A stretch of DNA of 64,000 nt from Ga0077560 sp046330435 (GTDB taxonomy: Bacteria > Actinomycetota > Thermoleophilia > Miltoncostaeales > Miltoncostaeaceae): NCBI GenBank assembly GCA_046330435.1, contig JAXLST010000009.1:172716-236715 (forward strand). Direction: 5' to 3'. Positions 19,741 through 28,153 of this stretch are shown piece after piece; position 1 is the stretch's first letter; each line of letters opens with the position of its first letter. Made by a program: the position numbers and the translations under genes. The notes under the pieces were generated by a model, which ran no database searches, had not been told where the DNA came from, and saw only the letters and a list, made by a program, of their open reading frames with translations.

Positions 19741-21525
19741 TCAGGCCTCCAATTCGGCGTACCGCCGCTCGAGGTGCTGGTCGACGGTGCGCATCCCGTC
19801 GCGCTTGTCGGGGGTGCCGGGCGACCACACGGTGTAGCTCGCCACCAGGTCGACCATCACCTTCGCGGTCTCGGCGACCTGCTCGGCGGTGAGGCCCACC
19901 TGCTCGGCGCTGGCCGCGGTCTCGGCCGACGACGCGGCGACCTCCTGGGCGGCGGCGGCGTTCTCCTCGCTCACCGCGGCGACCTCCGCGATGCCCTCGC
20001 GCATCACCTCGGTGCCCGACCGCAGCTCCACGGCGGCCTCGGCGACGCCCCCGATCTCGGCGGACAGGCGCTCCACCTCGGCCCGGATGGCGGTGAACGC
20101 CTCCCCGGCGTCGGCGGTGCGGCGCACCCCGTCGGCGACCTGCTGGCGGCCCTCCTCCATGGTGGACACCGCGTGCGTCGTCTGCCGCTGGATGTCGCCG
20201 ATGATCTCCGCGATGGAGGCGGCCTGCTGCTGGGTGGACTCGGCGAGCTGGCGCACCTCGTCGGCGACCACGGCGAAGCCGCGGCCGGCGTCGCCGGCCC
20301 GGGCGGCCTCGATTGCGGCGTTGAGCGCCAGCAGGTTCGTCTGGGCCGAGATGTCGGTGATCGTGGCGATGATCGCCCCGATGTCGCCGCTGCGGGCGCC
20401 CAGCGCCTCCACCACGCCGGCGGTCCGGCTCACCGCGTCCTGCACCCGCTCGATGGTCCGGGCGGCCTGCTCCACCGTCTGCGCGCCGTCCTGCGCGGTA
20501 CGGTCGGCCCGCTCCGCGGCCTCCGCGAGGCGCACGGCGCCGTCCGCGACGCCGCCGACGCGGCGGGCCATGTCCTCGGCCTCCTCGGTGACCCGCATCG
20601 CACTGGCCGCCTGCGTGCTCGAGGCGGTCGCCACGGTCTCCACCGTGGAGGCGACCTCGGTCACCGCCCGCTCGGATTCGCCGGCGGTCGAGGTGAGCTC
20701 GGCCGCGGTGGCGAGCAGGCTGCGCCCGGACTCGCCGACGCCCCGCACGATGTCGTGGAGGGTCGCCATGAGGGCGTTGAAGCCGTGGGCGAGGTTGCCG
20801 AGCTCGTCCGTGCGCGTCGCGTCCACGCGGGCGGTGAGGTCCCCGCCGCGCGCGATCGACATCATGTGCTCCTGGATGCGGTTCATGGGGCGCGTGATGG
20901 AGCGGCTCGCGAGGATCGCCTGGACGATCGCGGTGAGGAGGGCCAGCAGGCCCAGCAGGACCAGCAGCGTCCGCACGGTGGACACACCGTCGCCGGTGCT
21001 CGCGGCGCCCGCGTCGGCCTCACGCGCTCCGAGCGCCGTGAAGGCCTCGGCCAGGTCGTCGCCGGTGCTGTTCACATCGGCGTTCTCGAGCGACACCGCC
21101 TCGGCGGCGCGTCTCCCGTCGACCAGCTCCTGCAGGCGCCGGTCCAGCGCCGTCCAGTCGGCGTACAACCGCTCGATGCGGGTGATCTCCGCGCGTCCGG
21201 CGTCGTCGCGCACCGCGCCCTTGAGGGCGGCGAACGCCTCCTCGAAGGCGGCGACGTCGCCCTCGTGCATGTCCGTCCCGTCCTCCAGCAGCACACGGCC
21301 CCGGCCCCGCAACGCCACGTTCTGCGCCTGCGAGACGCGCATGTTGTAGACGGCGGCGCCCGCGGCGTGCGCGCGGGAGGAGGCGGTGGCGAACTCGCGC
21401 TGGCCGTCGGCCACGCTGCCGATCTTCACCCACCCCACGGCGATGGCGGTGAGGAAGACGGCGGCGGTGAGGCCGAATGCCAGCATGAGCCGCTGGCCCA
21501 CCTTGAGGTGGCGGATGAACTGCAT
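19741..21525 (-). CDS. Methyl-accepting chemotaxis protein (tandem copy 2)
   Basis: 594 residues, the same length as its downstream neighbour, with matching blocks throughout: N-terminal LKVGQRL, NMRVSQAQN and DMHEGDVAAFEEAF in the sensor. TM1 is at about 13-33 and TM2 near 185-205; HAMP and the signalling hairpin (SAQTNLLALNAAIEAARAG) are intact. The C-terminal tail (DKRDGMRTVDQHLERRY) matches that of copy 1. GAGGA lies 8 bp before the ATG. It is divergent from a third, different chemoreceptor across a 288 bp gap. Ligand unknown. Confidence 0.94.
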   Translation of the reverse strand: MQFIRHLKVGQRLMLAFGLTAAVFLTAIAVGWVKIGSVADGQREFATASSRAHAAGAAVYNMRVSQAQNVALRGRGRVLLEDGTDMHEGDVAAFEEAFAALKGAVRDDAGRAEITRIERLYADWTALDRRLQELVDGRRAAEAVSLENADVNSTGDDLAEAFTALGAREADAGAASTGDGVSTVRTLLVLLGLLALLTAIVQAILASRSITRPMNRIQEHMMSIARGGDLTARVDATRTDELGNLAHGFNALMATLHDIVRGVGESGRSLLATAAELTSTAGESERAVTEVASTVETVATASSTQAASAMRVTEEAEDMARRVGGVADGAVRLAEAAERADRTAQDGAQTVEQAARTIERVQDAVSRTAGVVEALGARSGDIGAIIATITDISAQTNLLALNAAIEAARAGDAGRGFAVVADEVRQLAESTQQQAASIAEIIGDIQRQTTHAVSTMEEGRQQVADGVRRTADAGEAFTAIRAEVERLSAEIGGVAEAAVELRSGTEVMREGIAEVAAVSEENAAAAQEVAASSAETAASAEQVGLTAEQVAETAKVMVDLVASYTVWSPGTPDKRDGMRTVDQHLERRYAELEA

Positions 21526-21813
21526 GGGACACGTCCTCGGGTCCGGGGCACCGGATGACTGCTTCCCGTCCCTCGCGGATACGGGACGCCACTTGAGCGC
21601 CGCGCCACACCGATTCGACCCGGCCGGGGGACGGACGTCACGGGCCGCCGCCTCCGCGCTCAGGCCGGGCCCCTCGCGACCGAGAGACAGGCAACGGACG
21701 ACCCCGAGCTCCGAGCAGTACGGCCGTGTCCCGTTCGCCATGGAACCCCGATTCATCCCGCGCCGGCCCGCGGGATCCCGCATGGCGGTCCCATCGCGCA
21801 ACAGGAGACCCCA
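21526..21813. promoter_or_regulatory. Intergenic region between divergent chemoreceptors
   Basis: 288 bp that should hold promoters for two divergent receptor genes. I looked for flagellar sigma-28-type elements and did not find a convincing pair at the right spacing on either strand. Nothing else is recognisable except short GC-rich repeats. Confidence 0.4.
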
Positions 21814-23550
21814 ATGGAGTTCATCGGGGATGGTCCCGGTGCGGCCGCGGCCGGCCGTCCGGCCGTCGTGACCGTCGGGCGGCGTCTCGCCGCAGCCTTC
21901 GCGGCGATCGCCGCGCTCGCCGGCCTGCTCGGGCTGGTCGCGGTCCGATCGGTCGGCCACGTCAACACCACGTACGAGCGGGTGCTGGAGGTCCGCGCGG
22001 CGGACCGCGCCGCGGCGATCGGCCTGGAGACCGAGATCGCCCGCCAGGCGGCGGCGTTCCGGGGCCTGGTGCTGACCGGCGAGCCGGCGTTCGGCGAGCA
22101 GTTCGACGCCGCGTCGGCGGCGTTCACCAAGGGCATCGCGGAGATCCGCGGCCGGGACGGCTCCGCCGCGACGGCGCTCGACCGCGTGGCGGCCGCCCAC
22201 GACGCCTATCTTCAGACCGTTCGCGAGGCGCGCGCGGCGCTGAACGCCGGCGACCGCGCCGCGGCCACGCGGCTCATCTCGGAGCGCGTCGGGCCGGCGA
22301 ACCAGCGTGCGCAGCAGGCCCTGGAGCCCGTGGTCGCGGCGCAGACCGCCGCGATGCGCGACGGCCGCCAGGAGGCCGCGTCGGCGACCTCGTCGGCGCG
22401 CCTGGAGGTGCTGCTGGTGCTGTTGGCGGCGGTGGCGCTCACCATCCTGCTGGCGGTGCTGTCGGCGCGCTCGGTCACGCGGCCGCTCGCCGCGCTGGGC
22501 GCACGCCTGCGGGCGATCGCCGACGGGAACGGGGACCTCACCCTGCGCGTCACCGTCCGGCGGCGCGACGAGATCGGCATGGTCGGCGCGGAGTTCAACC
22601 GCTTCGCCGACCGCGTCCACGCGATCGTGCGCCAGGTCCGCGACCAGGCGGCCGCCCAGGTCCGCATCGCCGGGGAGCTGGCGAGCGCCAGTGACCAGTC
22701 GGGGCAGGCCGTCGAGCAGATCGCGGTGACGGTCGAGGACATCGCCAAGGGTGCGGCCAGCCAGGCGGGCGGCGCGCAGGCGGCCGCCGACGCGGCAGAC
22801 TCGCTCGCCGAGTCGGTGCACCGGCTCTCCGAGAGCGGCGAGGCGGCGGCCGAGGCCGCCGGGGATGCGGGCCGCGCGGCGGAGGGCGGCCACGAGGTGG
22901 TCGCGTCCGCCGGGGAGGCGATCGGTCGGGTCTCCCGGCGGTTCGCCGAGGCCTCCGAGGTCGTGGGCGGCCTGGGGGAGAAGGGCGAGGAGATCGGCGA
23001 GATCGCCGGCACGATCGACGCGATCGCCGAGCAGACGAATCTGCTGGCGCTGAACGCCGCGATCGAGGCGGCCCGGGCGGGCGATGCGGGCCTCGGGTTC
23101 GCGGTGGTCGCCGAGGAGGTCCGCGTGCTGGCGGAGGGGAGCCGCGAGGCCGCGGCCTCCATCGGGCGCATCATCTCCGACCTCCAGGCGGGCACCCGCG
23201 CCGCGGTGGGCGCGATGGACAGCGGCCGCGACGAGGTCGCGGCGGGTGTCGGGGCGGTGGCCCGCGCCGGCGAGGCGTTCGACCGGATCCGGGCGCAGGT
23301 CGACCGGGTGACCGGGGAGATCGCCGTCGTGGCCCAGGCGGGGCGCGAGATGGAGTCCGGCGTCGCGGAGATGCGCGGCCGCTCCGCGGACGTCGCCGCC
23401 GTGAGCCAGGAGAACGCCGCGGCCGCGCAGGAGGTGGCGGCGGCGACGGAGCAGACGGCGGCCTCGACCCAGGAGGTGTCGGCGTCGGCGGCGGCCCTCG
23501 CGGGCAGCGCCGAGGGGCTGGCCGGCCTGGTGGCGGGCTTCACCGTCTGA
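21814..23550 (+). CDS. Methyl-accepting chemotaxis protein (third receptor)
   Basis: 578-residue chemoreceptor. TM1 is at about 24-45, a four-helix-bundle sensor follows, TM2 lies near 197-217, then HAMP and a signalling domain with the hairpin tip AEQTNLLALNAAIEAARAG. AGGAG lies 6 bp before the ATG. Its sensor is unlike those of the two minus-strand receptors, and it ends at LVAGFTV without their RTV(E/D)QHLERRY tail. It converges on the beta-propeller gene across a bidirectional terminator. Ligand unknown. Confidence 0.94.
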   Translation: MEFIGDGPGAAAAGRPAVVTVGRRLAAAFAAIAALAGLLGLVAVRSVGHVNTTYERVLEVRAADRAAAIGLETEIARQAAAFRGLVLTGEPAFGEQFDAASAAFTKGIAEIRGRDGSAATALDRVAAAHDAYLQTVREARAALNAGDRAAATRLISERVGPANQRAQQALEPVVAAQTAAMRDGRQEAASATSSARLEVLLVLLAAVALTILLAVLSARSVTRPLAALGARLRAIADGNGDLTLRVTVRRRDEIGMVGAEFNRFADRVHAIVRQVRDQAAAQVRIAGELASASDQSGQAVEQIAVTVEDIAKGAASQAGGAQAAADAADSLAESVHRLSESGEAAAEAAGDAGRAAEGGHEVVASAGEAIGRVSRRFAEASEVVGGLGEKGEEIGEIAGTIDAIAEQTNLLALNAAIEAARAGDAGLGFAVVAEEVRVLAEGSREAAASIGRIISDLQAGTRAAVGAMDSGRDEVAAGVGAVARAGEAFDRIRAQVDRVTGEIAVVAQAGREMESGVAEMRGRSADVAAVSQENAAAAQEVAAATEQTAASTQEVSASAAALAGSAEGLAGLVAGFTV

Positions 23551-23556
23551 CGGAAC

Positions 23557-23596
23557 CGCGGCGGCCGCCCCCGGGGGGGCGGGGACGGCCGCCGCG
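23557..23596. terminator. Bidirectional hairpin terminator
   Basis: Perfect 11 bp arms (23557-23567 and 23586-23596) with an 18-base G-rich loop, in the 51 bp between convergent stop codons. Confidence 0.7.
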
Positions 23597-23601
23597 CCCC
23601 G

Positions 23602-24681
23602 TCACGGCTGCCAGTCGGCGGTGACCGAGACGGTGCTCACCCCGCGCACGATGACGCGCCCCTGCCGGCCGCCGATGCCGACCAGGCGCAGGCGCCCGTC
23701 GCCCTCGATGAAGTTCTCGTTCATCAGGAGGGTGCGGCCGTCGGCGGAGACCGCCTCCGGGAAGGCGATGACCCGCCCGTTGCCCAGCCGGCGCACCGCG
23801 CCCGTCGTGGCGTTCACCGTGATCGGCACGGAGTAGTCGTCGCCGCCGATCGACCCGATCACGCTCGCGCCGTCAGGCGTCCACCCGCTGGCGAACGGCC
23901 CGGTCACCAGGAACGGCCCCGGCGGCAGGGTGGTGAGCCGCCGCGCGCCGCCGCCCGTGGGGTTCACGGTCCAGATCTGGGAGTGGATGACGGTGGTCGG
24001 CTGCCCGCCGATGCGGACCCGCCTGCGCGTGTAGCGGGTCACCGCGATCTTGGCGGGCCCCCACACGGGGCCCGTGGCGTCCCGCACGGCGAGGACGCGG
24101 CCGGCCATGTCCGCCGGGTCGGCGATGTAGACGTTGCTGGTGGTGCTCCCGAACCGGCCGGTCGAGAACGCGATCCGCGTGCCGTCGGGTGACCAGTCCA
24201 CGCTGTCGACCTGGTTCCTCGGGGCCCGGATGAGGGTGGTGCGCGCGCCGGTGACGGCGTCGACGAGCGCGAGGCCCTCGCCGGTGATGTACCCGGCGGC
24301 GGTGGAGGTCTCGGTGGTGCACACCAGGCGCGTGCCGTCCGGTGACCAGACCGGCAGCCCCCGGCAGATCTGCGTGGTGGTGAGGACCGTCCCGTCGGCG
24401 ATGGTGAGGATGCGGACCGCGCCGGGGCCGGCGCTCCCGCGGAATGGCTGGTACGCCAGGCGGGTCCCGTCCGGGGAGATCACGGCGCTGGTGCCGCGCA
24501 CGGCCAGCACGCGGGCGCCGCTGCCGTCGTCGTTCGCCAGGTAGATGCGGTCCCCGGTGCCGGTCGGCTTCTGGAAGGCCATCGTCGCCTGCCCGGTGGC
24601 GGGCACGGCGAGGGCGGCCGCGCCGGCCGCGACGAGGGCGAGGCGTGCACGACGGCGGGACTGGGCGGGTGCTGCGGCCAT
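23602..24681 (-). CDS. Secreted TolB-like WD40/PD40 beta-propeller protein
   Basis: 359 residues. A signal peptide (Arg-rich, then LALVAAGAAALAVPATGQA) is followed by repeated propeller strands of the PD40 type: SPDGTRLAY, SPDGTRLVC, SPDGTRIAFSTG, TPDGASVIG and SADGRTLLM. AGGAG lies 6 bp before the ATG at 24681; the frame is open further upstream but without signal-peptide logic. No catalytic domain is attached, so a binding or scaffold role outside the cytoplasm is the most that can be said. It is upstream of a bidirectional terminator. Confidence 0.85.
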   Translation of the reverse strand: MAAAPAQSRRRARLALVAAGAAALAVPATGQATMAFQKPTGTGDRIYLANDDGSGARVLAVRGTSAVISPDGTRLAYQPFRGSAGPGAVRILTIADGTVLTTTQICRGLPVWSPDGTRLVCTTETSTAAGYITGEGLALVDAVTGARTTLIRAPRNQVDSVDWSPDGTRIAFSTGRFGSTTSNVYIADPADMAGRVLAVRDATGPVWGPAKIAVTRYTRRRVRIGGQPTTVIHSQIWTVNPTGGGARRLTTLPPGPFLVTGPFASGWTPDGASVIGSIGGDDYSVPITVNATTGAVRRLGNGRVIAFPEAVSADGRTLLMNENFIEGDGRLRLVGIGGRQGRVIVRGVSTVSVTADWQP

Positions 24682-24832
24682 GGCGGTCTCCTGGGACGGT
24701 GCCGTGGGGGCGGATGCCGTGATGCTCGCACCGCGCGCCCGGCATCGCGCGGTCCGGGATGCGGACCCCCGTCCCGGCGTCCGCGTTACGTCCGGCGCGC
24801 GCCGTGCGCGATCCGGTGGCGGGAGCCGCCGG

Positions 24833-25525
24833 TCACCGGATGACCACGTCCCCGCGGCCCGTGCGGCCACCGGGGGTGACCACCACCCGCCGGGTCACGT
24901 CGGCGGAGGCCCAGAGCGACAGGTTCGCCGAATCGAAGTGCACCCGGATGCGCTTTGTTCCGGCGGTGTCGGTGCCCCTCACCGTGAAGAAGCCCTTCGC
25001 GTCGGGCGCGACCACCTGCCCCAGCGGGGTCACGGTGCTCGGGCCCACCTTGCGCACCATGACGACCCCGGCACCGCGCTCGAGCAGCCCCACGAGGGGA
25101 GGTGCGATACGGGGCAGGATCCGCCCGCGGATGACGATGCGGCCCCGGGAAAGCGTCTTCACCGAGGTGATCTGGATCCGGCTGACGCCCGGCTGCACGA
25201 CGACGCCCGCGGACTCCGCCGCCGTGGCCGCGCCGGCGCCGTCGGTCGCGGTGACCCGGCAGGTGACCGGGAACCCGGTGCGCAGGTACGGGTCGGTGAC
25301 GCGGAGGGTGGGACCCGTCGCCCGGGCCGAGCCGTTGTACATCCACTCGTAGGCGAACGCCGTCGGCGATCCGGCCCAGGTGCCCGGCGCGCATTTCAGC
25401 GTCCCGCCGTAACGGGCGTCGCCGGAGACGGCGGGCGGCGTAACGGCGCTCGGCGCCGCGGCGGCGGTCGCGGTGAGGACGGCGAGCGCGAGGCATGCGC
25501 CGCCGCCGGAGCGGCTCAGGTGCAT
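24833..25525 (-). CDS. Secreted Ig-like/beta-sandwich protein of unknown function
   Basis: 230 residues with a signal peptide (MHLSRSGGGACLALAVLTATAAA). There is an Ig-like module of the kind that reads GTLKCAPGTWAGSPTAFAYEW...CRVTATDGAGA, with a cysteine pair likely bridging two strands, and a second beta-rich half. GGAGG lies 5 bp before the ATG. No enzymatic motif is visible. Modules like this recur in exported proteins of soil actinomycetotes. The 151 bp between it and the propeller gene hold nothing I recognise. Confidence 0.75.
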   Translation of the reverse strand: MHLSRSGGGACLALAVLTATAAAAPSAVTPPAVSGDARYGGTLKCAPGTWAGSPTAFAYEWMYNGSARATGPTLRVTDPYLRTGFPVTCRVTATDGAGAATAAESAGVVVQPGVSRIQITSVKTLSRGRIVIRGRILPRIAPPLVGLLERGAGVVMVRKVGPSTVTPLGQVVAPDAKGFFTVRGTDTAGTKRIRVHFDSANLSLWASADVTRRVVVTPGGRTGRGDVVIR

Positions 25526-25601
25526 GGGGACCTCCGGGATCGGCTGACGGCGCCATCACAGCACGTCCCGCGGGCTCCCGGAACGCCCCATCCGGGGGGC
25601 C

Positions 25602-25635
25602 GCCGGTGATGATGCGGGCCGCCATCATCACCGGC
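25602..25635 (-). terminator. 13 bp hairpin after the Rieske gene
   Basis: Perfect 13 bp inverted repeat (25602-25614 with 25623-25635) and an 8-base loop, 25 bp beyond the Rieske stop. The arms are mixed in composition, so an operator role for the leader of the neighbouring gene is not excluded. Confidence 0.6.
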
Positions 25636-25659
25636 ATCGCCCCGAATGTCAGTTGCGTC

Positions 25660-25977
25660 TCAGCGTGCGTCGGCCCAGACGTATCGCAACATGCCGTCCT
25701 CGACCACCGTGGAGAGGCGCATGAGGCGTGTGTTCGGCGCCGCGGGACCGTCGATCCTCGCGCCGGTGTCACGTGAGAAGCGCGCCCCGTGCCAGGGGCA
25801 GCGCAGGTGGCCGTCCTCGTCGCATTCGAGCGGGCCTCCGAAGTGCATGCACACGTTGGCGTAGGCCACCGGCGTCCCGTCATCCGCCAGGACGACCTGC
25901 AGGGAGCGGCCGAAGAACTCCACCTCAAGCGCGCCGCCGGGCGGGATGTCGCCCACGCTGCACAGGTCCACCTTCAT
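25660..25977 (-). CDS. Rieske-type [2Fe-2S] ferredoxin
   Basis: 105-residue soluble Rieske protein. Cluster ligands are C43 and H45 (CMHFGG) and C60 and H63 (CPWHGARF). The layout matches small ferredoxins of oxygenase systems or nitrite-reductase small-subunit-like proteins, not membrane Rieske subunits. The ATG overlaps the rhodanese stop (ATGA), so the two are coupled. No oxygenase is nearby; the electron acceptor is unknown. Confidence 0.9.
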   Translation of the reverse strand: MKVDLCSVGDIPPGGALEVEFFGRSLQVVLADDGTPVAYANVCMHFGGPLECDEDGHLRCPWHGARFSRDTGARIDGPAAPNTRLMRLSTVVEDGMLRYVWADAR

Positions 25978-26318
25978 GCGGTCGCCCCGGCCGGGGCGGT
26001 CTCCAGCGGGAGGCCGGCGGCCTCCCAGTCCTGCTTGCCGCCGGCGTACTTGCGCACGTCCGCGTAGCCCATCGCCCGCAGCTGCGCCTGCACGATCGCC
26101 GAGTTGTTGCACGCGGTGTTGGAGCAGTAGGTCACGATGGCCGCGCCCGTGTCCGGCAGCAGCACCGGCGCGAGCCGTGCGACCTCGGTGTGCGGGATGT
26201 TGAGCGCGCCCGGGAGGTGCCCGGTGACGTAATACGGCTCCGCGAGCGTCTCGACGACGACCACCGAGCCGGCCGCGATTGCGTCCCTGAGCTCGTCGCG
26301 TGTGATGGTGTCATGCAT
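25974..26318 (-). CDS. Rhodanese-like sulfurtransferase
   Basis: Single rhodanese domain of 114 residues with the candidate catalytic C65 in TYCSNTACNNS, and GHLPGALNIPH plus YAGGKQDWEAAGLP as usual. The active-site loop with a second cysteine (C70) is a variant form. It would carry a persulfide from a sulfur donor. The gene heads a two-gene unit with the Rieske ferredoxin and is divergent from a LysR regulator, which probably controls it. Confidence 0.88.
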   Translation of the reverse strand: MHDTITRDELRDAIAAGSVVVVETLAEPYYVTGHLPGALNIPHTEVARLAPVLLPDTGAAIVTYCSNTACNNSAIVQAQLRAMGYADVRKYAGGKQDWEAAGLPLETAPAGATA

Positions 26319-26387
26319 GTCCGGCCTGCCTTCGATCGGGTGTTGTGAACACGGCCGATGGTGGCGGGGTAACGTGTGTGATGTCCA

Positions 26388-26402
26388 AGACCGATACGGT
26401 CT
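26388..26402. promoter_or_regulatory. Candidate LysR operator
   Basis: AGACCG-N3-CGGTCT inverted repeat between the divergent rhodanese and LysR genes, about 24 bp before the chosen LysR start. Placement suits an autoregulatory site, but the sequence is not the classic T-N11-A form. Confidence 0.4.
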
Positions 26403-26425
26403 CCCTTCATACGCGCGGGGTATCG

Positions 26426-27361
26426 ATGCGGGGCGCGATGCAACCCGAGCTTCGGCTGGTGCGCTACTTCGTGGCGGTGGCCGAGGAGGAGAGCTTCACC
26501 CGGGCCGCGCGGCGGCTGGGGATGGCGCAGCCCCCGCTCAGCACCGCGATCCGTCAGCTGGAGGCGCAACTCGGTGTGCGGCTGCTGGACCGGTCGGACC
26601 GCAGGGTCCGTACGACCCCGGCCGGTGCGGTGCTGCTCGCCCGCGGGCGGGTGCTGCTCGCGATGGCGGACGAGGCGTTCGCGGAGGTGCGGGCCGTTGA
26701 GGGGCAGGCTGCGGGGCTGCTCAAGGTCGGCATCAGCCCGGCCGCCCGGTTCGGCCTGACGCCGCGGCTGCTGGCGGCGTGGGGCGCGTCGGCGCCGTCG
26801 GTGATGGTGCACATGCGCGAGGACACGACGGGCGCGCTGCTGCGGGACCTGGCGGCCGGCCGGCTCGACCTGGCGGTCGTGTTCTGCCCGCCGCCCGCGG
26901 ACGGCATCGACGCGCGGCTGCTCCTGGAGGAGCCCGCGGTCCTCCACGTCCGCGACGACCACCGGCTGGCGGACCGGCCGTCGGTCGACATCGCCGACCT
27001 GGCCGGCGAGATCGTCCTGGTGGCGGGCGGGCCCGACAGCCCGGGCTACACGGCCACCGTCATGGCCCTGTGCCGGGAGGCGGGGATCGTCCCGGAGGTG
27101 CGGCCGGATCCCTACCCCGACCTGGGTCTGCAGGCCGTCCGCGAGGGCCTCGGCGTCGTGGTCTACGTGCGGACGGCGTTCGACGGGGCGCTGGAGGGGT
27201 CCCGGCTGGTGCCCGTCGCGACCCCGGCCTCGCTGCCGTTCCACATCTGCCGCCGTGAGGGGGCGTCCGACCCCGCCCTCGACCTGCTCACGGCCATCGC
27301 ATTCGAGGTGGCCGGCCCGGACGGGGCGCCGGCGCCCGGGGCGGACGCGGCGGCGCCCTGA
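26426..27361 (+). CDS. LysR-family transcriptional regulator
   Basis: LTTR with an N-terminal winged helix (LRLVRYFVAVAEEESFTRAARRLGMAQPPLSTAIRQLE) and a two-lobed effector domain (LKVGISPAARFGLTP onwards). The frame opens at 26345; the ATG codons at 26426 and 26438 both lie just before the DNA-binding helix, and I chose the first. The Pro/Ala-rich end is non-conserved. Divergent placement from rhodanese-Rieske suggests that operon is the target. Effector unknown. Confidence 0.9.
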   Translation: MRGAMQPELRLVRYFVAVAEEESFTRAARRLGMAQPPLSTAIRQLEAQLGVRLLDRSDRRVRTTPAGAVLLARGRVLLAMADEAFAEVRAVEGQAAGLLKVGISPAARFGLTPRLLAAWGASAPSVMVHMREDTTGALLRDLAAGRLDLAVVFCPPPADGIDARLLLEEPAVLHVRDDHRLADRPSVDIADLAGEIVLVAGGPDSPGYTATVMALCREAGIVPEVRPDPYPDLGLQAVREGLGVVVYVRTAFDGALEGSRLVPVATPASLPFHICRREGASDPALDLLTAIAFEVAGPDGAPAPGADAAAP

Positions 27362-27370
27362 CGGGTCCGG

Positions 27371-28099
27371 CTACCAGGCGAGGGGCTCGCCGTCCCGGAA
27401 GAACCCGCCGCGCGGCCCGTCGTCCGGCAGCATCGCCGCCCACGCCACCGAGGCGGCTCCGTCGGCGATGGGGCGCGCCCCCATCTGCTCGGCGCCGGGC
27501 CACGTGGCGGTGAGCCCCGGGCAGACGGCGTTCACGATCACCGGCGTCCCGGCGAGCTCCGCGGCGAGGGTGCTGACCACGGCGTTCACCGCCGCCTTGC
27601 TGATGCCGTAGGTGGCGGCGGCGCCCCCGCGGCGCGTGAGCCCGAACTGCTCGTCCGCGTGGGAACCGGCCCCGCTCGAGACGAACACGATGCGGGGGTG
27701 GGCGCTGCGGCGCAGCAGGGGGAGGAACGCCACCGCCGTCCGCCATCCGCCGAAGAGGTTCGTGCCGACCACGCGCGCCGCGGCTTCCAGGTCCGCGTTC
27801 GTGGCGGTCTCGGTCCAGTCGACGTAGGCCGCGGCGTTGTTGATCAGCACGTCGAGCCGCCCGTACCCGCGCTCGACCACGGCGGCCGCGTTCGCCACGG
27901 CGGCCGCGTCCGCGACGTCCAGGTCGGCGTCCAGGGCGCGGACGTCCCCGCGCGATGCCAGCTCGGCCGCGGCCGCCGTGGCACGCGCTCCGGTGCGTGC
28001 GCTCACGAGGACCGTCGCCCCGTGCTCGGCGAGCTGTCCCGCGACCTCGCGTCCGATGCCGGTGGTCGCGCCCGTGATCAGGACGAGTCGGTCGGTCAT
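27371..28099 (-). CDS. Short-chain dehydrogenase/reductase
   Basis: Classical SDR of 242 residues. The Rossmann motif is TGATTGIG, NNAA closes strand 4, the catalytic serine is in FVSSGAG, and the YxxxK pair is in YGISKAAVN, followed by CPGLTAT. Cofactor is NAD(P)H and substrate unknown. It is divergent from a TetR regulator across a 54 bp gap containing a perfect palindrome, so TetR very probably represses it. It converges on the LysR gene with only 9 bp between stops. Confidence 0.93.
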   Translation of the reverse strand: MTDRLVLITGATTGIGREVAGQLAEHGATVLVSARTGARATAAAAELASRGDVRALDADLDVADAAAVANAAAVVERGYGRLDVLINNAAAYVDWTETATNADLEAAARVVGTNLFGGWRTAVAFLPLLRRSAHPRIVFVSSGAGSHADEQFGLTRRGGAAATYGISKAAVNAVVSTLAAELAGTPVIVNAVCPGLTATWPGAEQMGARPIADGAASVAWAAMLPDDGPRGGFFRDGEPLAW

Positions 28100-28116
28100 G
28101 CGTCACCTCAGGGTAG

Positions 28117-28136
28117 AAACGGACCGGTCCGTCTCA
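28117..28136. promoter_or_regulatory. TetR operator palindrome
   Basis: Perfect 14 bp palindrome ACGGACCGGTCCGT at 28120-28133, extending to 20 bp with one mismatched pair. It lies centrally in the 54 bp between the divergent SDR and TetR starts, the standard place for a TetR-family operator controlling both genes. Confidence 0.8.
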
Positions 28137-28153
28137 GTCTGTATGCTGTGCGC

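Noticed and set aside
21526..21813. Sigma-28 (FliA) promoter between divergent chemoreceptors
   Set aside because: CTCAAG and CCGTAT-like elements occur on the minus strand but at the wrong spacing.
26319..26425. Classic T-N11-A LysR box
   Set aside because: No convincing T-N11-A repeat; only the AGACCG repeat was retained as a candidate.
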